Part shown: positions 9,220-18,358 of the stretch, in pieces
Numbering within the stretch: position 1 is the first letter of the stretch
How the letters are laid out: the number at the start of each line of letters is the position of its first letter
Assembly: GCF_002761295.1 (NCBI RefSeq)
Contig: NZ_CP017881.1
Span: 1,351,069 to 1,415,068, forward strand
Reading direction: 5' to 3'
DNA from: Methanohalophilus portucalensis
GTDB lineage: Archaea > Halobacteriota > Methanosarcinia > Methanosarcinales > Methanosarcinaceae
Length of the DNA stretch: 64,000 nucleotides
Position numbers and translations under genes: made by a program
The notes under the pieces: model-generated
The model's input: only the letters and a program-made list of their open reading frames with translations
Told to the model about the DNA's origin: nothing
Databases searched by the model: none

Positions 9220-9683
9220 ATGCCAGAATTAGCAGTAGTATACCTGAGTACTCAGGGGAATACCAAAAAGATGGCTGAGGCCATAGCTGAAGGTGCCAGG
9301 ACAAGGCACGTTGAAGTAAAGGTGCCAGGACAAGGCACGTTGAAGTAAAGGTGGACAGTTTTTTCGAATGGGATCCTGCAGAAGCAGCTTCTGCCGATGC
9401 GATTGCTGTGGGTTCATCCACATTTGACTATGCCATGCATCCGCCAATTTCTAAATTTATTGATAAAATGGTGCAATTTGGGGTAGAAGGAAAAACCGGT
9501 GCTGCTTTTGGTTCCTATGGCTGGAGTGGGGAAGCCCCTGTCCAGATAGCAAACAAACTACGTAAAGCAGGTATGGAAGTTATAGACCCTGTACTGAGAA
9601 TCCAGTATGCTCCAAATGAAAAGGACCTTCTGGAATGCAACAGGCTTGGCAAGGATCTGGCCGGAAAATTGAAAAGAAAGTGA
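9220..9683 (+). pseudogene. Flavodoxin, broken by a 29-bp tandem duplication
   Basis: The gene starts at ATG 9220 after GAGGAGTG and encodes a flavodoxin/FprA-tail-like domain: the FMN phosphate loop STQGNTKKMAEAIAEGA, then GSSTFDYAMHPPISKFID and AAFGSYGWSGEAP. A perfect 29-bp direct duplication (9292-9320 and 9321-9349) shifts the frame, so translation from 9220 stops at TAA 9346-9348 after 42 residues. The remainder is open from 9351 to 9683. Removing one copy restores one continuous protein of about 144 residues with the expected spacing between the motifs. No other disabling change is visible, so the event is recent, or an assembly artefact. Confidence 0.88.
9292..9349 (+). repeat. 29-bp perfect tandem duplication
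   Basis: Two identical adjacent 29-base units (9292-9320, 9321-9349), each starting GGTGCCAGGACAAGG and ending GAAGTAAA. The four bases GGTG that start the unit recur right after copy two, so replication slippage at a 4-base microhomology can explain it. Because 29 is not a multiple of three, the duplication frameshifts the flavodoxin gene. Confidence 0.97.
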
Positions 9684-9787
9684 TGTGATAGTCGTAAAAA
9701 AGCAAAATCCGGACAATTATCATATTCTATAAATTCCTTTTTTCGAATGAATATTATTATTATAATTTTTATAAATATAATTCAAGA

Positions 9788-11101
9788 TCAATTTTCTGAA
9801 AGTTGGAGATTTGTGGGGATCTTGAAAGTAAAGGTGCTGCCTTTATTAATTTCACTTTCAACCCAGATGTCGCCATTATGTGCTTCTATGAAGTTTTGTG
9901 CAATAGTAAGCCCAAGTCCCAAACCATCATATTTGCGAGTTGTTGAACCATCAAGTTGTACAAAGGGTAGAAACAGTCTGCTCTTATCTTCCTGGGATAT
10001 GCCGATACCTGTATCCTTTATGCTAATTTCAATATAATCCTTTATTTTTCTTGCTGTTAGCGAAACAGAACCATTTTGGGGTGTGAAAGTAATGGCGTTT
10101 TCAGTAAGATTATATAATGTTTGTTTCAGCTTTTCCCTATCTCCATTTATGATTTCTAAATCCGGATCTACATCAAATGCCAATTTAATTTTCTTTGAGT
10201 CAGCAAAAGGCCTTAAGGCCTCTTCAATGTCTTTTATCGCTTCCAATATATTGAATGGTCGGGTGTGAATCTCTGTTTTTCGCAGGTCAATGTCTGCTAT
10301 ACTTAGAATGTCATTAAAAACCTTTAATAAATGGTCACCATTTTTAAGTACAATTTTGATATATTTCAATTGATTTTCAGTTAATGGTTCAGAATCACGA
10401 TTGTCAATTAGTATACTGGAAAAGCCTATGATCGAATTTAAAGGTGTTCTGAGTTCATGACTTGCATTTCTTAAAAACTCAGTCTTTGCTTTATTGGCGT
10501 TTTCTGCAGCAATTTTGCCGTCTATTATTGCATTTTCTGCTTCTTTGTATTTGGTTATGTCCATAGCAGATCCCATAATTCCAAGAGTTTTATCGTCCTT
10601 ATCCAGTACTAAATTTGCTGACAGTAGTGAAGGGAATTCTGTCCCATCTTTTTTGACACATTTTGCTTCTCCCTCCCATCTTCCTTCTGAAATCAAAGTT
10701 TGTACGATTTCTCTTGTCCTTTTTTCCCTCTTGAAAAAATCAAAGATAGTTCTTCCAGAAACGTCCCTTTTATCATCGTATCCCCATAAATTAAGAAAAG
10801 CATTATTTACATCAATAAATTTGTAATCCATATCTATAAAACCTATCGGATTGATTGATTTTTCGACAGCGTTTTCTTTTATTAAAATGTCTTTTTCCAT
10901 TTTGCTGGAATTGATCAGTACTTTGAATGCTAAAATTGTAAATACAAATAGGTAAACCAAGACAGATGTAATGGTAGCTATGAACTCGTACAGGGATAAG
11001 TTCACATTGTAATATAAGATTGAAAATATAATTATGATTAATACGGTGAATATCCCATATGTGAGAAATACAATTGATCTTAATATATTTTTATTGTACA
11101 C
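9788..11101 (-). CDS. Membrane PAS sensor histidine kinase
   Basis: The 437-residue protein starts at GTG 11101 and has two membrane helices (about residues 10-30 and 40-62), one PAS domain (about 75-190, ending GIMGSAMDITKYKEAE), a HisKA dimerisation domain with the phospho-acceptor in NASHELRTPLNSIIGFS, and an HATPase domain with ENAITFT, DTGIGIS and GLGLGLTIAQNF. It would sense an unknown signal at or near the membrane and phosphorylate a response regulator. No response regulator is adjacent, so it is an orphan kinase; the receiver protein at 42.4 kb is a distant possibility. Confidence 0.9.
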   Translation of the reverse strand: MYNKNILRSIVFLTYGIFTVLIIIIFSILYYNVNLSLYEFIATITSVLVYLFVFTILAFKVLINSSKMEKDILIKENAVEKSINPIGFIDMDYKFIDVNNAFLNLWGYDDKRDVSGRTIFDFFKREKRTREIVQTLISEGRWEGEAKCVKKDGTEFPSLLSANLVLDKDDKTLGIMGSAMDITKYKEAENAIIDGKIAAENANKAKTEFLRNASHELRTPLNSIIGFSSILIDNRDSEPLTENQLKYIKIVLKNGDHLLKVFNDILSIADIDLRKTEIHTRPFNILEAIKDIEEALRPFADSKKIKLAFDVDPDLEIINGDREKLKQTLYNLTENAITFTPQNGSVSLTARKIKDYIEISIKDTGIGISQEDKSRLFLPFVQLDGSTTRKYDGLGLGLTIAQNFIEAHNGDIWVESEINKGSTFTFKIPTNLQLSEN

Positions 11102-11285
11102 AATTTAGATTTAGGTTAGTTACTTAAAAAAGTATCTCCGGTGCACAGTTGGGCCGTTTCCTTGTTCATATCGGGATTTTTGGTTTGTTCATTAAATCTG
11201 GTTTACGATAAAGCTAATTGGCCGAAACATTAAAGTATAAGGGTGTGTATTTGAGTGGTTGCGCGATGACAAATCGTGTTCCAAT

Positions 11286-11362
11286 GGGCCCGTAGCTTAG
11301 CTTGGTGGAGCGCACGGCTGATAACCGTGAGGTCCTGCGTTCGAATCGCAGCGGGCCCACCA
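11286..11362 (+). tRNA. tRNA-Ile (GAT), CCA encoded
   Basis: The acceptor stem GGGCCCG/CGGGCCC, D arm, anticodon loop CTGATAA (anticodon GAT) and T arm TGCG-TTCGAAT-CGCA form a complete cloverleaf. The 3' CCA is encoded (11360-11362), unlike the other tRNAs in the window. Confidence 0.94.
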
Positions 11363-11523
11363 TCATATCTGTTTTTGTACATTTTTTTCTTCTACTTAAT
11401 CTAATGTAGTGTCCGTACTTCCATAACTTTATATATTGAATTGATAATATAAATATTAAGTACATATATGAATATTATATACTCTGATGAACATCCCCTT
11501 CAAATTATATTATCGGTGTTTCT

Positions 11524-11901
11524 ATGGAAGAAGATGAACTATTTTCAATGAATGAAAATCAAAGAGAAATTGCAAAGCTGCTAAGGAGGCTACACCTTTC
11601 AAAACCGATTGCAAGGACACTTGCTTGTCTTTCATGTGGCGAAGAAGTGTCTTCTCGGAAAATAGAATCAATGTCGCAGCTAAGGCAACCGGAAGTGAGC
11701 ATCGCTATGAATTTCCTCTTGAAGAAAAAAGGCTGGGTTAAGTTTGAGGAAATAAAACGCAATGAAGGAAAGGGAAGGCCTATCAAAGTCTATAAACTTG
11801 CAGTACCCATGGATTCCATTATTGAAAGTATAGAACATGAAATTCTTTCAGAGAACCAGATTCTACTGGAAAATATAAATCGCCTCAAACAATTCTCATG
11901 A
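11524..11901 (+). CDS. Winged-helix transcriptional regulator
   Basis: The 125-residue protein has a winged-helix DNA-binding fold: LSKPIARTLACLSCGEEVSSRKIESMSQLRQPEVSIAMNFLLKKKGW is typical of archaeal ArsR/MarR/TrmB-like regulators, with a basic wing (RNEGKGRPIKVYKL) and a short C-terminal helix for dimerisation. GGTG stands before the ATG. It lies 150 bases upstream of the hdrA1C1B1 operon in the same orientation, so regulation of that operon is a reasonable inference but not shown. Confidence 0.82.
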   Translation: MEEDELFSMNENQREIAKLLRRLHLSKPIARTLACLSCGEEVSSRKIESMSQLRQPEVSIAMNFLLKKKGWVKFEEIKRNEGKGRPIKVYKLAVPMDSIIESIEHEILSENQILLENINRLKQFS

Positions 11902-12053
11902 TTGGCATTTCTTTGTTCATCTGATTCCTTTATTAGTTCTCCTCTTTTAAATCAGATTAAATATTTATCTCAGCCGTTTACCCGATTGGGAAGTTTCACA
12001 ATATTATTGTCTGTTTCCGGCAATAATTATGCCCTTTCGGGCTAATTTTATAT

Positions 12054-14375
12054 ATGGCTTTCTTAACACACATTTTAATGAATGATACGGAAAAACCTTC
12101 AGGCATTTTTATTTGCCACTGTGGAGGCAATATTTCAGACAATATTGATATTAAGCAGCTTAAGAAATCTTTTCCGGATAGTAAAGTATTCGATTACGAG
12201 TATCTGTGCTCCAATCGGGGTCAACAGTACCTTAAGAACGAGATTGAACATAGCAGTCTTGAAAGGGTAGTTGTGGGAGCCTGTACTCCAGCCAAGCATG
12301 AAAACCTTTTCAAAAAATGTGCATCCGAATGTGGAATAAATCAGGATTTTCTCAAAGTTGTCAATTTAAGGGAACAATGTTCCTGGGTGCATACCGATTC
12401 CGACAGGGCAACCCATAAAGCTTTTTCGATGCTTAATTCGGGTATGCTTCGCCTTTTCCGGGCACAACCTATTGAGCAGGAAAGTTTACCTGTAAACCCG
12501 GATGCCCTTGTAATCGGTGGTGGAATCTCCGGTATTAATGCCGCCCTGAATCTTGCTAATAGTGGAGTGCATACTTATCTTGTAGAAAAAGAAACGACAA
12601 TAGGTGGTAATGTCGCAAAGATTGGTAAAATCTTTTCGCCGGAGAAACTGGTCGAGGAATGTGCCATGTGTTCTCTCAGTCCTCTTATGAATGAGATCGC
12701 ATCTCATCCCAACATAGAATTGTTAACTCATTGTGAGATCAGGAATATAGATTCGACTACCGGTAACTTTCAGGTAAGCATCATTCAGAATCCCCGGTAT
12801 ATAACCGATAAATGTGTATGTTGTGGAAAATGCGCTGAAGTATGCCCTGTAGTTACAGAAAATAAATTCAACTGTGGGTCAAAGGACAAAAAAGCCATAT
12901 CAATAAAATTCGCCCAGGCAGTGCCCCAGATATATTCCATCAATCCTGAACATTGCATAGAACTTAAGGGTGGCAATTGTGGCAGGTGCAGAGAAGTTTG
13001 CAATGTAGGCGCTATTGATTTCTCCCAAAAGGACAAACATATCGAATTACAGGTGGGAGCCATTATTGCTGCGACCGGTTTTGATGAATATAATCCTTCC
13101 TCCAAACCCCAATTCGGTTACGGTCGCTTTCCCAATGTCACAACCCAGATGGAACTTGCCCGCATACTTGGTGTTAATGGCCCCACTCACGGTAAATTAA
13201 TGCGCCCCTCTGATTCAAAAAAACCGGAAAACGTTGTTATGATCCAGTGTGTGGGTTCCAGGGATGAAAAATCATCGGGAAATCGCTACTGTTCCCGTTA
13301 CTGCTGTATGGCAGCTCTTAAACATGCCAGCCTTATAAAGAAAAAATATCCGGATGTGAATGTCACCATCTGTTACATTGATATGCGTGCCTTTGGCCTG
13401 TATGAACATTACTACCGTGCCGTACAGGAAATGGGTGTACAATTCGTGCGTGGCAGGCCTGCTGAGATCGCAGAACGAGACGCTGGCAACCTTGTGGTGA
13501 AGGTGGAGGATACCCTTAACCAGCAACTTATGGAATTGCCGGCGGATATGGTGGTACTCTCTGCTGCCATGGAACCTTCAGAGGGTACACAGCAGATTGC
13601 AAAGATGATGGATACCAATCTAAGTGAAGACGGTTTCATCAAGGAGCGACACTCCAAGCTCAGGCCGGTAGATACGTCAAAGGAAGGTATATTTGTCTGT
13701 GGCAGTGCCCAGTCTCCCAAGGACATAACAGATTCAATAGCCCAGTCAGGACTTGCTGCCTCTCGTACTCATGCTTTCCTGGCGGCAGGCGAGATCTCTC
13801 TGGATTCGCATATTGCAGTTGTAGATTCCGGTGTGTGTACTTTATGCAGCAAGTGTGGAATTTGTCCTTTCGGGGCTATTTCCATTGAGGATGAGGTGAA
13901 AATTGATCCGCTTGTGTGTAATGGATGTGGCTATTGTACCTCCCTTTGCGATGAAGGTGCTATTCATGTCAGGGGCTATAGCAGGGAAGAACTGCTGGCC
14001 GAGATAGAAGGTCTGGCCGAAGCAGGGGATACGATTGTCTTTGCCAGCCGCAACATCGCATATTCAACCATTGATAATATAGGAACTAGTGCGCAGGATT
14101 ATCCCTCTTCTACAAAGATAATAAAGGTGCCCACAACTACCATTGTGACAGCGGAGATGCTTGATATAGCATTCAATAGAGGCATCTGCCATGTCGTTTT
14201 TGTGGAAGAACCACCGGATAACCAGATTGGTGAAATAATCTATCCACTGGCTGAGGCACGGTTTTCTGAATTCAAGGTGGAATATGGGGATCGATTGCAT
14301 CTCAAGAAGGCTTATATTCCTCATGCAAAGGGGCTCAGTGACATGTTCTCTTCCCTGAAAGAGGTGGAAGAATGA
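12054..14375 (+). CDS. hdrA: Soluble heterodisulfide reductase subunit A (HdrA1 type)
   Basis: HdrA is the FAD/iron-sulfur subunit that, with HdrBC, reduces the CoM-S-S-CoB heterodisulfide, by electron bifurcation in hydrogenotrophs. The 773-residue protein shows an N-terminal domain starting ICHCGGNISDN, the FAD fold VIGGGISGINAALNL (near residue 153), a ferredoxin motif CVCCGKCAEVCP (near 253), the GSRD region, and a C-terminal ferredoxin pair (CTLCSKCGICP near 594, CNGCGYCTSLC). The order hdrA-hdrC-hdrB matches the hdrA1C1B1 locus of Methanosarcina acetivorans, which is used with ferredoxin during methylotrophic growth. The start may also be the ATG at 12078. A TATA-like element lies at 11958-11968. 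Confidence 0.94.
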   Translation: MAFLTHILMNDTEKPSGIFICHCGGNISDNIDIKQLKKSFPDSKVFDYEYLCSNRGQQYLKNEIEHSSLERVVVGACTPAKHENLFKKCASECGINQDFLKVVNLREQCSWVHTDSDRATHKAFSMLNSGMLRLFRAQPIEQESLPVNPDALVIGGGISGINAALNLANSGVHTYLVEKETTIGGNVAKIGKIFSPEKLVEECAMCSLSPLMNEIASHPNIELLTHCEIRNIDSTTGNFQVSIIQNPRYITDKCVCCGKCAEVCPVVTENKFNCGSKDKKAISIKFAQAVPQIYSINPEHCIELKGGNCGRCREVCNVGAIDFSQKDKHIELQVGAIIAATGFDEYNPSSKPQFGYGRFPNVTTQMELARILGVNGPTHGKLMRPSDSKKPENVVMIQCVGSRDEKSSGNRYCSRYCCMAALKHASLIKKKYPDVNVTICYIDMRAFGLYEHYYRAVQEMGVQFVRGRPAEIAERDAGNLVVKVEDTLNQQLMELPADMVVLSAAMEPSEGTQQIAKMMDTNLSEDGFIKERHSKLRPVDTSKEGIFVCGSAQSPKDITDSIAQSGLAASRTHAFLAAGEISLDSHIAVVDSGVCTLCSKCGICPFGAISIEDEVKIDPLVCNGCGYCTSLCDEGAIHVRGYSREELLAEIEGLAEAGDTIVFASRNIAYSTIDNIGTSAQDYPSSTKIIKVPTTTIVTAEMLDIAFNRGICHVVFVEEPPDNQIGEIIYPLAEARFSEFKVEYGDRLHLKKAYIPHAKGLSDMFSSLKEVEE

Positions 14376-14977
14376 ATGAAAATTATGATACTCCAAAATG
14401 TGAATCCCTTGTAGAAACTGTTAAGAAAAGCCTTCGGACCTCGGATTCTATCGGTATTGAACGCTGTATGCAATGTGGTGCCTGTACCTCTTCGTGTCCT
14501 GCGGCACGATACAGTGATTACAATCCCCGCAATGTAATGAAAAGGGTCAAAGAGAATGATTGGAGTGTAATTGAAGATAAGACGATATGGAATTGCTTCT
14601 ATTGCTATACATGTAACCTGCGTTGCCCGCGCAACAATAGTCCTTCCCAGGTTGCCCAGGTATTGCGCCAGATGGCAATTAACAAAGGCATTGGTATTGA
14701 GAGGTTAAGTGTGCTTTTCGAATATCCCGAATCTTTTGCCAAACTGGGTATCAGCCAGATGCCTGCACCCTATATTGGACAAATGGAAGAGGATCTGGGT
14801 GAACAATGGCAGTATCTCAGGGACAATCTGGAGGATATCCGGGAAGAACTCGGTCTGGGGCCCCTGGCCATAGAGAACGAAAGGGGGGAGATCAAAGCAC
14901 TGCTTAAGGGAATCGGTTTTGAGGATCGCTTTGCCAGGCTCAAGGAGATGGCTGCAGAAGGAGGTGAGGATGAATGA
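14372..14977 (+). CDS. hdrC: Heterodisulfide reductase subunit C
   Basis: HdrC passes electrons from HdrA to HdrB. The 201-residue protein has two [4Fe-4S] motifs: CMQCGACTSSCP and CFYCYTCNLRCP, about 45 residues apart. It overlaps hdrA by 4 bases and hdrB by 4 bases (ATGA), so the three genes are translationally coupled. The acidic tail of about 60 residues after the ferredoxin core is longer than in many HdrC proteins. Confidence 0.93.
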   Translation: MNENYDTPKCESLVETVKKSLRTSDSIGIERCMQCGACTSSCPAARYSDYNPRNVMKRVKENDWSVIEDKTIWNCFYCYTCNLRCPRNNSPSQVAQVLRQMAINKGIGIERLSVLFEYPESFAKLGISQMPAPYIGQMEEDLGEQWQYLRDNLEDIREELGLGPLAIENERGEIKALLKGIGFEDRFARLKEMAAEGGEDE

Positions 14978-15909
14978 AGGAACTTGCGGATGTACCTGTA
15001 AAGGGATTGTTGTTGTTTAAATCCTGTATGGTGAGTGCGGAGTATCCAGGGATTGAGAGTTCCACCAAATACGTATTTGACAGGCTTGGAGTGGATTACC
15101 TCGTCAGCGGGGAGCAGTCCTGCTGTACCGGTCTGGGACATTATTTTGACCTGTTTGACCAGATGACCACCACGGCGATTGCCGCCCGCAATTTCGCTGT
15201 GGCCAAAAAGGAAGGGTATACCAATATCACAACCATGTGTGCTACATGTTATGCCATCAATAAGAAAGCCTGCTCCCTTCTTAATAATAACAGGCAGGTC
15301 ATCAATCTTGTTAATGATAATGCAGAGGCTGCAGAGCTTGCTGACCTGAAATATGAAGCGGACAGTTTCGATGAGGTTGGAAACTTCAATCATGTGGTGG
15401 AAGTATTGGCAAAAATGGCCGATAGGATCGCAGAACAATCGATAATCGATTTTTCCAATGTGAAAATAGCTACCCATCATGCCTGTCATTACTACAAGAT
15501 AGATTATGAAGACGTTGCCGGCAATCCGGAACATCCGGAGCTTATCGACCATATTGCAAAAGCCTGCGGTGGTGATGTGGTGGAGTGGTATGAGGACCGG
15601 ACACTGACATGTGGTGCAGGTTTTTCCCAGCGCTATGTAAACCGTGAAATGTCCCTGAAAGCCACCCATGCCAAGCTGGAAAGCCTGAAAAGGGCAGGTG
15701 TGCAACTTGTACTCCATATGTGCCCCAACTGTCAGGTACAGTATGACCGTTATCAACCCGTTATAGAAAAGGAGTTTGGCGAGAAGTATGATATGGTTCA
15801 CATGAACATTGCCCAGTTCACCGCTCTGGCACTGGGTGGCGATCCTTTCAAGGTTTGTGGCTTCCAGACCCATTCGGTTGACCTGACTGATTTCCTGGAG
15901 ACCCTCTGA
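14974..15909 (+). CDS. hdrB: Heterodisulfide reductase subunit B
   Basis: HdrB carries the catalytic non-cubane clusters bound by two CCG domains. The first is complete: Cys18, Cys50-Cys51, Cys89, Cys92. In the second, the cysteines are Cys171, Cys213, Cys250 and Cys253, and the position before Cys213 is Thr212 instead of Cys, so one ligand of the usual five is absent. Length (311) is normal. It is the last gene of the hdrA1C1B1 operon, starting in the overlap with hdrC. Confidence 0.93.
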   Translation: MKELADVPVKGLLLFKSCMVSAEYPGIESSTKYVFDRLGVDYLVSGEQSCCTGLGHYFDLFDQMTTTAIAARNFAVAKKEGYTNITTMCATCYAINKKACSLLNNNRQVINLVNDNAEAAELADLKYEADSFDEVGNFNHVVEVLAKMADRIAEQSIIDFSNVKIATHHACHYYKIDYEDVAGNPEHPELIDHIAKACGGDVVEWYEDRTLTCGAGFSQRYVNREMSLKATHAKLESLKRAGVQLVLHMCPNCQVQYDRYQPVIEKEFGEKYDMVHMNIAQFTALALGGDPFKVCGFQTHSVDLTDFLETL

Positions 15910-15989
15910 ATATTGGAAAAGATTATTGTGCATAACATCTATACAGGGTAAAAACGTATTTTTCTCAAGAATCTCACAGGTGTTTAATT

Positions 15990-17231
15990 TTGAGTACTAT
16001 CAGCGAGAAGATATTCAGCCGGGCAGCCGGCAAAGAGGCAAAGGCCAATGATTTTGTGATAGCTGATATTGATTATGCAATGGCCCACGACGGTACCAGC
16101 ATTCTGGCAGTCCGTTCTTTCCGCCAGATGGAAGTTGAAAAGGTCTGGGATCCTTCACGTATAGTGATCCCCTTTGATCACCTGGCACCAGCGAATTCCG
16201 ATACTACGGCAGGTCTGCAAAAGGATATCAGGGGCTGGGTGCGTCAGCAGGGCATAAACAATTTCTATGATATTGGTAACGGTATTTGCCATCAGGTATT
16301 GCCTGAGAAGGGTTTTGCAATGCCGGGCAAGTTGATCGTGGGTGCTGATTCCCATTCCTGTACATATGGTGCCTTCGGTGCCTTCGGTACTGGTGTAGGG
16401 GCAACGGACATGGCTGAAATATTCGCATCCGGCAAACTCTGGTTCCGTGTACCGGAATCCATTAAGGTTGCAGCTGAAGGAAAAATGGGAGAGAGGGTTT
16501 ATGCCAAGGACCTCACCCTCAAGATCATCGGCGAGGTGACCGCTTCAGGGGCGACCTACAAAGCGGTTGAATTCTATGGTAATGCCATAGAGGGTCTTTC
16601 CATGGCAGGCAGGATGACCCTTTCCAATATGGCTATTGAAATGGGTGCCAAGGCGGGTATAGTACCTCCCGATGCCACGACATTTGAATACCTGAAAGAC
16701 AGGGCAGTCAGTGATTATGAGCCTGTTTATTCGGATGAGGATGCAGATTATGTAGCCGAATATCACATCGATGTGAACTCCCTTGAACCACAGGTTGCCT
16801 GTCCCCATGAGGTGGACAATGTTTGTGGTGTGTCCGAAATTGCAGGCAAAAAACTCGATCAGGCATTTATCGGTACCTGCACCAATGGCCGGCTGGAGGA
16901 CCTTGAGGCTGCAGCAGAAGTGTTGGAAGGCAACGAAGTTGCTGTGAGGACTATTATAATACCGGCTTCCAGACAGATTATGAAGGAAGCCGCAAGAAAA
17001 GGATTAATAGAGATTTTCCTCGATGCAGGCGCTACCATGGGTACTCCGGGATGCGGTCCATGTCTGGGTGGTCACATGGGGGTTATTGGTGAAGGTGAAG
17101 TATGTATTTCCACTGCAAATCGTAACTTCCGGGGTCGTATGGGTACAGGTGGCTACATCTATCTTGCTTCACCAGCAACGGTTGCAGCTTCGGCTATAAA
17201 AGGTGAGATTGCAGATCCGCGTAATGTATGA
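15990..17231 (+). CDS. Homoaconitase / 3-isopropylmalate dehydratase large subunit
   Basis: The 413-residue protein belongs to the LeuC/HacA family: [39 protein letters not shown] and [12 protein letters not shown] supply the three cluster cysteines and active-site residues. The start is TTG at 15990. Methanogens carry two paralogues, one for leucine synthesis and one (HacA/AksD) for 2-oxosuberate needed for coenzyme B; this sequence alone does not tell which. The small subunit is not adjacent, which is common in archaea. It follows the hdr operon by 80 bases and may be in its transcript. Confidence 0.88.
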   Translation: MSTISEKIFSRAAGKEAKANDFVIADIDYAMAHDGTSILAVRSFRQMEVEKVWDPSRIVIPFDHLAPANSDTTAGLQKDIRGWVRQQGINNFYDIGNGICHQVLPEKGFAMPGKLIVGADSHSCTYGAFGAFGTGVGATDMAEIFASGKLWFRVPESIKVAAEGKMGERVYAKDLTLKIIGEVTASGATYKAVEFYGNAIEGLSMAGRMTLSNMAIEMGAKAGIVPPDATTFEYLKDRAVSDYEPVYSDEDADYVAEYHIDVNSLEPQVACPHEVDNVCGVSEIAGKKLDQAFIGTCTNGRLEDLEAAAEVLEGNEVAVRTIIIPASRQIMKEAARKGLIEIFLDAGATMGTPGCGPCLGGHMGVIGEGEVCISTANRNFRGRMGTGGYIYLASPATVAASAIKGEIADPRNV

Positions 17232-17240
17232 GATGGTACA

Positions 17241-17447
17241 ATGGAAGAAATAAACAGTGATAAACTGAAACATTTGCTTGAACATTGGATAGAACACAAC
17301 GAAAACCATTGTGATAGTTTTGAGAAATGGATTCCCCAGCTTGAGGATGCGGGATTCCAGCAGGCTGCAGAATACGTTTCTGCTGCCTCTTCTGAAATGG
17401 AACAATCAACAGATATGTTGAGAAAAGCACTGGAATCCCTTGAATAA
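17241..17447 (+). CDS. Small helical His/Glu-rich protein
   Basis: The 68-residue acidic protein is predicted to be nearly all helix, with a conspicuous HWIEHNENH stretch whose histidines and acids could bind a metal. Similar short helical domains with an HWIEHN motif occur in archaea without assigned function. It starts 9 bases after the dehydratase stop, probably in the same transcript, and ends in a hairpin shared with the convergent usp gene. Confidence 0.65.
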   Translation: MEEINSDKLKHLLEHWIEHNENHCDSFEKWIPQLEDAGFQQAAEYVSAASSEMEQSTDMLRKALESLE

Positions 17448-17459
17448 CTTCAAGGGATT
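17434..17459. terminator. Perfect hairpin covering both stop codons of convergent genes
   Basis: AATCCCTTGAA (17434-17444) and TTCAAGGGATT (17449-17459) form an 11-bp perfect stem with loop TAAC. The stem contains the stop region of the plus-strand small gene and of the minus-strand usp gene. It probably acts as a bidirectional 3'-end structure; there is no long T-run. Confidence 0.5.
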
Positions 17460-17890
17460 ACCATTACCGCTGTTTTTGCATGTCTGAGGACCTTTTCAGA
17501 AACGCTTCCCATAAGATAGCGCTCCAGGCCCGTGCGTCCCAGTGAGCCCATAACTATTATGTCTATTTCATTTTCTTTTGCAAAATCCAGTATTTTCTCT
17601 GCGGGATTGCCCGTCAAAAGAGCTGTATCAACAGCTACTCCCTGAGGGTCTCCCAGTTCTTCCACATACTGGAGGGCTTCCTGTCCTTCTCTCTTTATGT
17701 CTTCGTGGGGGATGTCAAAATTTGTGATTCTTGCTCCATAAGGAAGGGTTTTTGATGAAAGTTCTTTCATTACGTATACTGCAAATACCTTTGCTTCATA
17801 GATTTTTGCCATCCCGATTCCTTCGGCTGCTGCCTTTTTGGAATGTTCCGAGCCATCTGTTGCAATTAAAATCTTTTTTACATTATTCAT
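17450..17890 (-). CDS. Universal stress protein (UspA family)
   Basis: The 146-residue protein has the ATP-binding Usp fold: KKILIATDGSEHSKKAA at the start, then VDTALLTGNPAEKILDFA, and GSLGRTGLERYLMGSVSEKVLRHA, which matches the GX2GX9GS nucleotide loop. The ATG at 17890 is preferred to an upstream GTG because GGGGAA precedes it. The function is a stress-linked nucleotide-binding protein without a defined partner. Confidence 0.88.
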   Translation of the reverse strand: MNNVKKILIATDGSEHSKKAAAEGIGMAKIYEAKVFAVYVMKELSSKTLPYGARITNFDIPHEDIKREGQEALQYVEELGDPQGVAVDTALLTGNPAEKILDFAKENEIDIIVMGSLGRTGLERYLMGSVSEKVLRHAKTAVMVIP

Positions 17891-17946
17891 TATATTCCCC
17901 ACTACATAATAATGAAGGTAGGTATATTAACATTTGGAAAGGCTCC

Positions 17947-18135
17947 TCATTCATATATCTTCGAGTAAAGGTAAGTTCCAAGCACATAACCCAGCAATGC
18001 TACAACCAGGGTACCGGGTGCATAAATAGGAATATTGCCGCCCGCCATGTGAAATATCAGGTTAACTATGGCAACATATACCATTACTGTAGTGATCAAC
18101 ACTATAATCTGGAATATCCCTTTATCAGGTGGCAT
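17947..18135 (-). CDS. Small two-helix membrane protein
   Basis: This 62-residue protein has two hydrophobic segments (about residues 9-31 and 38-58) with a short GGN loop between them and charged ends. The amino-acid pattern is that of a true small membrane protein, but I recognise no family. It lies upstream of usp in the same direction and could be co-transcribed. Confidence 0.5.
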   Translation of the reverse strand: MPPDKGIFQIIVLITTVMVYVAIVNLIFHMAGGNIPIYAPGTLVVALLGYVLGTYLYSKIYE

Positions 18136-18358
18136 GTTTGTTCACTACATTAATATTTGCGATCTGCCTATTCATTATTTGCGGTGCTGTCTGCCTATAG
18201 GCATTTTCCTGCAGGGGCAATTAACGCCGTTACGGACTTTTTCCTATTGAGATTACAGTACTTCTAATATTCTTGTTACAGTAGCCGTACTTAATTTGAT
18301 TTATATAGGGCTGGTATCCAATATCAGTACTGTAGTAATATTGCAACAGGCGATTGTC

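Noticed and set aside
14770-15933. 387-residue open frame antisense to hdrC and hdrB
   Set aside because: It is the mirror of two well-supported hdr genes and has no recognisable domain; long antisense frames are common in such codon-biased genes.
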